This document shows, piece after piece, positions 26,126 to 32,833 of a stretch of 32,833 bases of DNA. Made by a program: the position numbers and the translations under genes. Origin of the DNA: Bacteroidales bacterium KA00344 (GTDB lineage Bacteria > Bacteroidota > Bacteroidia > Bacteroidales > Bacteroidaceae); NCBI GenBank assembly GCA_001552765.1, contig KQ959439.1, positions 1 to 32,833 of the forward strand, read 5' to 3'. Position 1 is the stretch's first letter. Each line of letters starts with the position of its first letter. Below the pieces are notes generated by a model, which saw nothing but the letters and a program-made list of their open reading frames with translations, was not told the origin of the DNA and ran no database searches.

Positions 26126-28273
26126 TTATTTCACCCCCATCTCCTTCAACAGGCGGTCGGCGTGCCCCCACATATCCATCATGTAGAGCACGAAACGGAT
26201 ATCCACGCTGATGGTGCGGGCCAGACGGTGGTCAAAGAGGATGTCGGAGCTGAGGCTGTCCCAGTTGCCGTCGAAGGCCAGTCCGATGAGACGCCCTTTG
26301 CCGTCGAACAACGGTGAGCCACTGTTGCCGCCCGTGATGTCGTTGTTGGTGAGGAGACAGAGATGCAGTTGGAAGGTGCGCCGGTCGACATAGGGGATGC
26401 AGTCATCAATATTCATCAGGGCGTGCATGATGGGCTCGGCCTGATAGTCGATAACGCCCTTGTCGCCCTGCTTCATCTTATCCAGCAGGCTCTCGGAGGT
26501 GGTATAGTATCCCGAAGGCTTGCCACCCAAATCGAATCCGCCCACCTGACCGTAGCTCAGGCGCATGGTGAAGTTGGCATCGCTGTAGTGGGGCATATCC
26601 TGTTCCATGCGCAGCTTGGCGGCGCAGAGATAGCGTTCCTGATCGGCGATGGTGTCGGCCAAAGCGGACAGCAGGTTGCGATTCTTTTTGTAAATATCGA
26701 GCAGTTCCATGCCCATTTTGTAGCCGGGATCCTGCTTGAACTGTTTCCTGTTGAAGTATATTTTCTTGCCCGGCTTCATCAGTATGCTGCGTTTCCAAAG
26801 GTCGTCCACGTAGCGGGTGTAGTCGTTGTTGTATCGGGTTTCGATGGTTTTGTAGAACGACGGCAGGTTGTCGGGGTCGATGATATGCTCACGATAGTTT
26901 TTCAATGCCACTGCCAACACCTCCTTGTCGAGGGCCTCATCCCAGGTTTTTTGGTCGTCACCGTAAACAAAATATTGTTTCTTGGGATTTTTGGCGGAGC
27001 CTTGTATGTCTTCGTTTTTTGTACCATTCATCGCGCGGCGGGTGAATTCGTTGGTGCGCCAAAAACTTTCCGTGAGGTACAGGAAATCGTGCCTCGCCGT
27101 AGTGCTCTTGGCATAGAGTTGCTCCAAACGGTTGAATTCGAGGCTGTCTCTCATGTAGCCGGTGGAGTCGATGTAAGCCTGTATGCGGTGTTCGAAGTCG
27201 CGTTTCTGCTGTATCAGACCGATAGAATCGATACATTTGTTCATGCCGATGGAGTTTTTCCAATAGTTGGAGCTGTTGGCAAACTTGCTGTCGTACTTGA
27301 TGCGCACGGCCTCATCGGCACGCATGTGCTTCGTCATCACCTCCTGTTTCACGCCGCGAGCCTGTGCGCGGACTTCGTTCTCCATGTGCATCCGGCTGAT
27401 GCCGTAACTCGACAGATAACGGTTGGTGGACCCGGGATAGCCGAGTGTCATGGCGAAATCGCCGTCCTGATAACCGTCCATCGATACCTTGGCCCAGTGT
27501 TTGGGGCGGTAGGGCACGTTGGTCTTGGCGTAAGCGGCCGGCCCGTTGGTCTTGGGGTTGGCATAGATGCGGAACACCGAGAAGTCGCAAGTTTGTCGCG
27601 GCCACATCCAGTTGTCGGTCTCGCCCCCGAACTTGCCCATCGATTTTGGCACGGTGAACACCAGTCGGAGGTCGGTGAAGTCCTGATAGGTGGTGGCATA
27701 ATACTTATTTCCTTCGTAGAAGGCGTCGATGTCAATGCGGAGCGTGGCGTCGATTTTCTTAATGGAATCGGTCATCGCGTTTTGCAGAGAGTCGATGAGC
27801 GCGGCCTTCCCGGCCTTGCCCAGCCGGTTGAGACCGAGCTGTCGGAGGCGGGCGGTGACGTCCTGCTGCTCGATCATGAACGAAACGAACATGTCCTCAT
27901 TGGGCAACTCCTCCTCGTAGGACTTGGCATAGAAGCCGTTGAGCATATAGTCGTGTTCTACGGTGGAGTGTGAACGGATGGCCTCGAAGCCGCAATGATG
28001 GTTGGTAAACACGAGTCCATCGGGGCTGACCACTACGCCGGAGCAATAGCCGGAGAAATTGACGACGGCGTTTTTGATGGCGTTTTCACCATAATACAAT
28101 TCGTTGTAGGGGAGTTGGAAGCCCTCCCGTTGCATCTCGTTATAGACGACCTCAGGGAGGTCGAAGAGTGTCCACATGCCCTCGTCCGCATGTAAGGGCA
28201 GAAGGGTGAGAACGTAAAGGGGCAAAAGCGCAAGGGTCTTGAAAAGTCTGTTGTTCATTTTTGGAATTGACAA
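26126..28273 (-). CDS. S46 family dipeptidyl-peptidase (DPP7-like)
   Basis: This 715-residue exported serine peptidase (710 residues from the second ATG at 28258) removes dipeptides from the N-termini of oligopeptides in the periplasm. The signal peptide ends near LHA (residue 29). The catalytic residues are His93 in FTNHHCGFEAIRS, the Asp in GGETDNWMWPRQTCDFS (about 226) and Ser651 in GGNSGSP. Gly669 in AFDGNWD fits the DPP7 type, which takes hydrophobic residues; from memory, the DPP11 type has an Arg there. The codon use is visibly richer in G and C than that of the left-hand cluster. The gene lies 120 bp after the flippase gene with no clear promoter of its own. Confidence 0.92.
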   Translation of the reverse strand: MSIPKMNNRLFKTLALLPLYVLTLLPLHADEGMWTLFDLPEVVYNEMQREGFQLPYNELYYGENAIKNAVVNFSGYCSGVVVSPDGLVFTNHHCGFEAIRSHSTVEHDYMLNGFYAKSYEEELPNEDMFVSFMIEQQDVTARLRQLGLNRLGKAGKAALIDSLQNAMTDSIKKIDATLRIDIDAFYEGNKYYATTYQDFTDLRLVFTVPKSMGKFGGETDNWMWPRQTCDFSVFRIYANPKTNGPAAYAKTNVPYRPKHWAKVSMDGYQDGDFAMTLGYPGSTNRYLSSYGISRMHMENEVRAQARGVKQEVMTKHMRADEAVRIKYDSKFANSSNYWKNSIGMNKCIDSIGLIQQKRDFEHRIQAYIDSTGYMRDSLEFNRLEQLYAKSTTARHDFLYLTESFWRTNEFTRRAMNGTKNEDIQGSAKNPKKQYFVYGDDQKTWDEALDKEVLAVALKNYREHIIDPDNLPSFYKTIETRYNNDYTRYVDDLWKRSILMKPGKKIYFNRKQFKQDPGYKMGMELLDIYKKNRNLLSALADTIADQERYLCAAKLRMEQDMPHYSDANFTMRLSYGQVGGFDLGGKPSGYYTTSESLLDKMKQGDKGVIDYQAEPIMHALMNIDDCIPYVDRRTFQLHLCLLTNNDITGGNSGSPLFDGKGRLIGLAFDGNWDSLSSDILFDHRLARTISVDIRFVLYMMDMWGHADRLLKEMGVK

Positions 28274-28393
28274 TGTTTAATCATGTGACGGCCCGCAACC
28301 TACACTGCACATGTCCTTCCCTTAGTTTGGCGGGGAAAAGGGGATGTGGAGTTTGGTGTCCGGCAACGAGCCTATACCTATTATATATATTGT

Positions 28394-29872
28394 TTAATGT
28401 TTATGTTTTAAGAATTTGCCCACCGGGAAGTCTTTTTTGACAAGATAAGCAATGAACACCAAGCCAAGCAGGGTGTTGACGCCTATGGCCGGCAGGGCTT
28501 CCAGATACTTGTTGGAAGCAAGCATGGCTGCCGAAAGAATGAAGGCCAGGCCTACGTAGGTCATGATTTCCTTGATGGGATAATTGATGGGGTAGTATTT
28601 CTGTCCGACGAAATAACTGAGCAACATGGCAGTAGCGTATCCGGCAAAGCCGCCCCACGCACAAGCCATATAACTGTATTGGGGTACGAAAATCACATTG
28701 ACGGCAATGAGCACCAAGCAGCCGGCGCCGCTGAAATAGGCTCCCCAGATGGTGCGGTCGATGAGCTTGTACCAGAACGAGAGATTGAAATAGACGCCCA
28801 TCATGATTTCGGCCGCCATCACAATCGGCACCACTCGCAGTCCGGCCCAATAGTCGTGGTTGGGAATAATGTATCGCAAGATATTCATATAACCCACGAC
28901 GAGGAGGAAGGCCAGTAAAGTGAAGATGACGAAAAACTTCATCGCCTTGGCATAAGTCTCACGATTGTCTTTGTCCTTTGCCTTGCCAAACACGAATGGC
29001 TCGTAAGCATAGCGGAAGGCTTGGGTTATCATGGCCATAATCATGGCTATCTTTACCGTTGCGCCATAGATGCTCAACTCTGCCTTAGCATCAGCTCCCC
29101 GATACAGGAAAGGAAAGACGATCTTGTCGAATGTTTGGTTGAGAATGCCGGCAATGCCAAGGATGAGCAACGGCCAGGCATAGCGGAGCATACGCTTCAA
29201 GAGCCTAACATCGAAACGATAACGGAAGCCGACGAGTTCTTTCCAGAACATCAGGGAAACCAGTGTGGTGCAGGCCAGATTGATATAGAATACCATACCT
29301 ACGTCGAGCGTGAATTGGTCGTCGTAAAGCCCAAACGGATTGATGCGCAGGAAAGGCAGAATAAACAGGTAGGTGATGTTGAGAAAGACGTTGAGGAAAA
29401 CGTTGGACAGCTGTATGGCGGCAAACTTTACAGGTCGCTTGCTGTAACGGAGATAGGCAAAAGGGATGCACTTGAAAGCATCGATGGCTACACAGACGAA
29501 CATCACCGCCACCCAATCGGGATGGGCTGCGTAGCCCATGAACGAAGCGATGGGGGTGAGAAAGGTGAGCACCAAGAGGATGAAAAATAACGATGTGCCG
29601 CCCACCGAGATGAGCGTTGTGGTGTAAACCGTCTGTGGATTTTCTTCTGTCTTGTTGGCAAAACGGAAAAATGCCGTCTCCATGCCATAAGTAAGAACAA
29701 CCATGAGCAGTGCCGTGTAGGCATAAACATTGGTCACCACACCATATTGTCCACCTGAAGCAGCCCAAGCCGCAGTCTGGATGGGCACAAGCAGATAGTT
29801 GACAAATCGTCCGGCTATGCTGCTGACGCCATAAATGGCGGTATCTTTTAAAAGCGATTTTAAGTTAGACAT
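28394..29872 (-). CDS. Polysaccharide/lipid-linked oligosaccharide flippase (MOP superfamily)
   Basis: This 492-residue inner-membrane protein has about 14 hydrophobic segments and the N-terminal pattern of Wzx-like flippases (LLKDTAIYGVSSIAGRFVNY, LLVPIQTAAW). It should move lipid-linked sugar precursors across the inner membrane. No glycosyltransferase or polymerase gene is next to it, so its cognate glycan cannot be named. It follows the AT-rich tandem repeat array and may be expressed together with the S46 gene 120 bp downstream. Confidence 0.88.
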   Translation of the reverse strand: MSNLKSLLKDTAIYGVSSIAGRFVNYLLVPIQTAAWAASGGQYGVVTNVYAYTALLMVVLTYGMETAFFRFANKTEENPQTVYTTTLISVGGTSLFFILLVLTFLTPIASFMGYAAHPDWVAVMFVCVAIDAFKCIPFAYLRYSKRPVKFAAIQLSNVFLNVFLNITYLFILPFLRINPFGLYDDQFTLDVGMVFYINLACTTLVSLMFWKELVGFRYRFDVRLLKRMLRYAWPLLILGIAGILNQTFDKIVFPFLYRGADAKAELSIYGATVKIAMIMAMITQAFRYAYEPFVFGKAKDKDNRETYAKAMKFFVIFTLLAFLLVVGYMNILRYIIPNHDYWAGLRVVPIVMAAEIMMGVYFNLSFWYKLIDRTIWGAYFSGAGCLVLIAVNVIFVPQYSYMACAWGGFAGYATAMLLSYFVGQKYYPINYPIKEIMTYVGLAFILSAAMLASNKYLEALPAIGVNTLLGLVFIAYLVKKDFPVGKFLKHKH

Positions 29873-29877
29873 TTTTT

Positions 29878-30094
29878 TAATTCATAATTCATAATGCATA
29901 ATTCATAATTGGCCGTGCGGGGTGATAATTCATAATTCAAAATTATTCGCAAGCTCATCAACTCGTCACAATTCATAATTGGCCGTGCGGAGTGACAATT
30001 CATAATGCATAATTCATAATTGGCCGTGCGGGGTGATAATTCATAATTATTCGCAAGCTCATCAACTCGTCACAATTCATAATTGGGCATGCGG
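29878..30094. repeat. AT-rich tandem array of about 110-bp units
   Basis: Two units of 104-111 bp are each made of short ATAATTCAT/ATAATGCAT repeats, GGCCGTGCGG (29911, 29981, 30022; variant GGGCATGCGG at 30085) and the 33-bp AATTATTCGCAAGCTCATC...CACAATT sequence. The second unit has a 7-bp deletion. It lies in the gap ahead of the flippase gene and has no coding potential. Confidence 0.85.
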
Positions 30095-30099
30095 AACGG

Positions 30100-30214
30100 A
30101 GTTATTCTTCTCCCTTAACTCTTTATTCTTCACTCTGACTTTTCTATATTCTTCACTCCTCACTCTTCATTCTTCACTTTCTTATATTTTTCACTCATAA
30201 CTCTTCGTTCTTCA
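30100..30214. repeat. CT-rich low-complexity tract
   Basis: The plus strand repeats TTCTTCACTCT-like words for about 100 bp between the tandem array and the end of the SpmA/B-like gene. Similar CT-rich leads precede both copies of the 352-bp repeat (about 21741-21764 and 32440-32481). Confidence 0.7.
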
Positions 30215-31462
30215 TTAAAAGAAGATATATGCGATGAATACGGCTGCGATGACCCCTATCAGGTCGGCCAAGAGACCGCAGGCCACTGCATGGCGGGTGT
30301 ATTTGATGCTTACACTGCCAAAGTAGACAGCAAGAATATAGAACGTGGTGTCGGTGCTTCCCTGAAAAATGCAACTCAATCGACCCACGAAGCTATCGGG
30401 ACCATAGTTTGTCATGGCTTCGAGCATCAAGCCACGGGCACCGCTTCCCGACAGGGGCTTCATGAAAGCAGAGGGTAATGCTCCGACAAAATCGGCATTG
30501 ATCCCACACTGCTTCACGCTCCACGCAATGCCGTCGATGAGCATATCCATAGCTCCGGAAGCACGGAAGACGCCTACGGCCACCAAAATGGCAACAAGAT
30601 AGGGAATGATGCGAACGGCGGTAGTGAACCCCTCTTTGGCCCCTTCGATGAAAGCGTCGTAAACATTGATTTTCTTGAATAATCCGGCAAGGATGAAAGC
30701 CATGATGATCGTTAGCAAGATGAGGTTTCCGGCAACGCTTGTCACCGTGCCCATTGTGTCTTTATCCATCTGCCCGAAACCCCATATCACCAAGCCGACA
30801 AAGGCTACAAGCCCCATCAAGGTGGCCAGCAGCACGGGCTGGAAGACGTTGATGCGTTGCCATGCAGAGGTAATGATGATACCGGCAAGGGTGGCAACGG
30901 TGGTGGCAAGAAGTATGGGAATGAACACGTCGGTGGGTGTTGCTGCTCCGTATGATGCCCGGAAGGCGAGTATGGTAGTGGGAATGATGGTGAGGCCCGA
31001 CGTGTTGAGCACGAGAAACATGATCATGGGGTTGGTTGCCGTGTCCTTCTTTGGGTTGAGTTCCTGCATTTGCTGCATGGCCTTCAACCCCGTTGGGGTG
31101 GCGGCATTGTCGAGTCCCAGCATGTTGGAAGCGATGTTCATGAATATCGAGCCCATAGCCGGGTGATTCTTGGGAATGTCGGGAAACAACTTGGTGAATA
31201 CCGGACTGAGTACCCTTGCCAACACGTTTACCACACCGGCACGCTCGCCAATCTTCATGATGCCGAGCCAAAGCGCCAGTACTCCTGTCAGTCCCAATGA
31301 GATTTCAAACGCGGTTTTCGAAGTGTCAAACGTGGAGTCCACTATCTTTTGAAAGATGGTGGCATCGCCCATCAGCAACTGAATAGCTCCGAAAACAAAG
31401 GCGACAAGAAAAAAAGCAATCCAAATGTAATTCAATACCATACCAACTTGCAAAGTTACCAC
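30215..31462 (-). CDS. Nucleoside-recognition (Gate) domain protein, SpmA-SpmB fusion type
   Basis: This 415-residue membrane protein has two Gate domains in one chain. The SpmA-like half has GIMKIGERAGVVNVL and FPDIPKNHPAMGSIFMNIASNMLG; the SpmB-like half has EGAKEGFTTAVRIIPYLVA and LPSAFMKPLSGSGARG. Such fusions are common in Bacteroidetes, and the transported substrate is not known. The start may be the second ATG (MVLNYIWIAFF, 31441), since SpmA proteins usually begin that way and a TAACTTTG box lies between the two ATGs. Confidence 0.88.
   Translation of the reverse strand: MVTLQVGMVLNYIWIAFFLVAFVFGAIQLLMGDATIFQKIVDSTFDTSKTAFEISLGLTGVLALWLGIMKIGERAGVVNVLARVLSPVFTKLFPDIPKNHPAMGSIFMNIASNMLGLDNAATPTGLKAMQQMQELNPKKDTATNPMIMFLVLNTSGLTIIPTTILAFRASYGAATPTDVFIPILLATTVATLAGIIITSAWQRINVFQPVLLATLMGLVAFVGLVIWGFGQMDKDTMGTVTSVAGNLILLTIIMAFILAGLFKKINVYDAFIEGAKEGFTTAVRIIPYLVAILVAVGVFRASGAMDMLIDGIAWSVKQCGINADFVGALPSAFMKPLSGSGARGLMLEAMTNYGPDSFVGRLSCIFQGSTDTTFYILAVYFGSVSIKYTRHAVACGLLADLIGVIAAVFIAYIFF
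31451..31458 (-). promoter_or_regulatory. Possible -7 box inside the annotated start of the SpmA/B gene
   Basis: TAACTTTG matches TAnnTTTG, but the nearest TTTG (31474-31477) is only 15 nt away, not 20. If functional, translation would begin at 31441 with almost no leader. Confidence 0.35.
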
Positions 31463-31632
31463 TATTTATATTTCAAAACGAAGAAATTATTCCGAAAACT
31501 GATAAATGTTTATCAAATACTCCGGACGGTCAAAATGAACAACTAAGTTTGCATAAATATGGACACCATAAAATACTTGGTTTGACAATTGATCATGTTG
31601 CAAATATAAAGGGAGCTTGTCTACGATGAATT

Positions 31633-31666
31633 AAATCTGTCCTTTGGCGTAGTCTGAAACAGATTT
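31633..31666 (-). terminator. Weak hairpin at the end of the LOG-family gene
   Basis: ACAGATTT and AAATCTGT form an 8-bp stem with an 18-nt loop that overlaps the stop codon. There is no T-run beyond the stem. It is a weak candidate. Confidence 0.3.
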
Positions 31667-32202
31667 CACTCCTTCTCCAAAAGGGCCTGTAACTCTGCAA
31701 AGTTGTTGGCTACCACTATAAATTCGGTCCATTCTCCACGAATGAAACCACGCGCCTGCATCTCGTTGAGCATGGCTATCATCGGATTCCAAAACCCCTT
31801 CATATTATACAGCACCACCATCTTGCGATGATACCCGATGGTATGGGAGGCGGCTACCGTGAAAACCTCATCGAGTGTACCGATGCCTCCAGGGAGCGCG
31901 ATGAACACATCGGCCTGAGCCATCATCAACGCCTTGCGGTCGGTGAGGTCGTCGCATGCCACATTCACATCTACATAATCCGACACTCTGCCGTTTTTTT
32001 CCACAATCACAGGCACCATTCCGATGGTGCGGCCACCCGACTGATGGACGGATTTGCCCACACATTCCATCAATCCGAGGTTGCAACCGCCAAAAACAAG
32101 GTCGTGTCCCTGTCGTCCTATCCATGCTCCCAATTCTTCCGTGAGTTGGAAAAAGTCTGCATCAATGTGTTCGTTGGCCGAACAGAATATTCCTATTTTC
32201 AT
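31666..32202 (-). CDS. LOG/TIGR00730-family nucleotide 5'-monophosphate phosphoribohydrolase
   Basis: This 178-residue cytoplasmic Rossmann-fold protein has the family signature PGGIGTLDE (104-112), the upstream DRKALMM (88-94, matching RKxxM) and GGCNLGLME (38-46). Enzymes of this family split the ribose-base bond in AMP-like nucleotides or cytokinin riboside monophosphates. In non-plant-associated bacteria the physiological substrate is often unclear. It is a single gene with its own promoter about 25 nt upstream. Confidence 0.9.
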   Translation of the reverse strand: MKIGIFCSANEHIDADFFQLTEELGAWIGRQGHDLVFGGCNLGLMECVGKSVHQSGGRTIGMVPVIVEKNGRVSDYVDVNVACDDLTDRKALMMAQADVFIALPGGIGTLDEVFTVAASHTIGYHRKMVVLYNMKGFWNPMIAMLNEMQARGFIRGEWTEFIVVANNFAELQALLEKE

Positions 32203-32224
32203 ACCTTTGAATCTTTATTTGCTT

Positions 32225-32255
32225 CAAAATTAATCATTATGAACAGTTCGTGCAA
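32225..32255 (-). promoter_or_regulatory. Promoter of the LOG-family gene
   Basis: The -7 box TAATTTTG is at 32225-32232 and a -33 TTG is at 32253-32255, with 20 nt between them. The leader would be about 16-20 nt. Confidence 0.65.
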
Positions 32256-32466
32256 CTTTTCACTCACCAAATTTCCATTTCCCGGCAGGTTACGTTGGAT
32301 CTATTGATATTTAATGGGGAAGATAAAGGCTCTATGGTTATTTACTTTTTTGAGGGAACACCGTACATCCCTACGATAGTGGTTGTCATGTTACCGCAAA
32401 TGAGATTGCAAATAGGAAGATATGATGTAGGAATTATTCACTCATCCCTTTCCATTCTTCAATCTC
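32256..32466. other. Non-coding spacer ahead of repeat copy B
   Basis: An open frame of about 100 codons crosses this stretch and runs into the repeat, but it has no family resemblance and is not kept open in repeat copy A. I see no gene here. The right end becomes CT-rich. Confidence 0.4.
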
Positions 32467-32833
32467 CCCCTCTTCATTTTTCATTTTATAAAATATTATT
32501 ACCGTTTTTTGGTCATTATTTTCGAGTCATCCAGCGCAAAAAGAGCTATCTTTTTTCGTCAAAACCGGACTAAGCATTCCCCCAAATTGAGAGCGTGCTG
32601 CGATTAATGCCTTCTCATCACATGGTTAGGCCTTATCGGCTGCGCGAAAAAGCCTCTATCACACTGTGATTGATGCCTTTTCATCATGCCGTTAGATACT
32701 CAATCGCGGGCGACAAAATAGGATAATAAAGGCCAATTTTTAAAAGACACTGACAGCCAAGTATTTACAAACAATCGCAATTTTTGCGTATTTCAAACGA
32801 AGGCAAACTTATTTTTAAATACGCGAATTTGAG
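32467..32833. repeat. Intergenic repeat, copy B (cut by the window end)
   Basis: It pairs with copy A at 21754-22116: gapless over 352 columns (32482-32833), with 22 identical bases in a row around CATCATGCCGTTAGATACTC. The internal units start at 32598 and 32664, again 66 bp apart, and match each other at about 25 of 32 positions. Confidence 0.85.

Noticed and set aside
26363..27973. Open frame of 536 codons on the plus strand, opposite the S46 peptidase
   Set aside because: It is wholly antisense to a well-supported gene with intact catalytic motifs, and its translation is low in complexity and lacks any domain. The length is explained by the G+C-rich third codon positions of the S46 gene.
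29021..29590. Open frame of 189 codons, hydrophilic, opposite the flippase gene
   Set aside because: A hydrophilic Glu/His/Asp-rich shadow is what the complement of membrane-helix codons gives.
29878..30094. Tandem array considered as a CRISPR
   Set aside because: The units are 104-111 bp, the parts between repeats are themselves repeated, and no cas gene is present.
32250..32573. Open frame of 107 codons that runs into repeat copy B
   Set aside because: Copy A does not keep the frame, and the translation has no recognisable family.

Overview
The window looks like a chromosomal segment of a Bacteroidales bacterium, most likely an oral or host-associated Prevotella-type species. The reasons are the gene families (C10 and S46 peptidases, TonB receptor with a carboxypeptidase-like N-domain, DUF4876/DUF6850-type surface proteins, DUF4369-TlpA protein, an RNA helicase with an RG-rich tail), the C-terminal tail W(F/Y)DLxGRRI...YIxNGKK on secreted proteins, and promoters of the Bacteroidetes type (TTG - 20 nt - TAnnTTTG). 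The species is an inference only.

Region 1 (161-15351, all minus strand) is a nine-gene cluster that reads from right to left: LRR protein A, a lipoprotein with a FISUMP-like C-terminus, a TonB-dependent receptor, a small lipoprotein, a DUF6850-like beta-barrel, a DUF4876-like lipoprotein, an M16 metallopeptidase, LRR protein B, and a C10 cysteine peptidase. The genes overlap by 4 bp or lie 2-66 bp apart. The only consensus promoter I find is ahead of the first gene, so it is probably one operon. It has no SusD partner and no glycoside hydrolase, so it is not a sugar-utilisation locus. The two peptidases suggest protein, peptide or protein-bound cofactor capture at the cell surface. This is the best candidate here for a poorly described system.

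Region 2 (15352-16512) is an AT-rich junction with a truncated tyrosine-recombinase N-terminus, a CAT-anticodon tRNA with its own promoter and terminator, and a 12-bp direct repeat around the recombinase remnant. It looks like the scar of a lost tRNA-targeted element.

Region 3 (16513-20956, plus strand) is a tight operon of a PMCA-type Ca2+ ATPase, the bifunctional flavokinase/FAD synthetase RibF, and a CPBP membrane protease.

Region 4 (21149-32202, minus strand) holds mostly housekeeping genes: an anti-sigma-like small membrane protein without its sigma factor, a TlpA-like thiol-disulfide protein, a DEAD-box RNA helicase, an S46 dipeptidyl-peptidase, a polysaccharide flippase, a fused SpmA/SpmB-type membrane protein and a LOG-family nucleotide hydrolase. 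The intergenic spaces carry repeats: a gapless 352-bp element in two copies (21765-22116 and 32482-32833, the second cut by the window edge), a 33-bp sequence in three places, and a tandem AT-rich array at 29878-30094.
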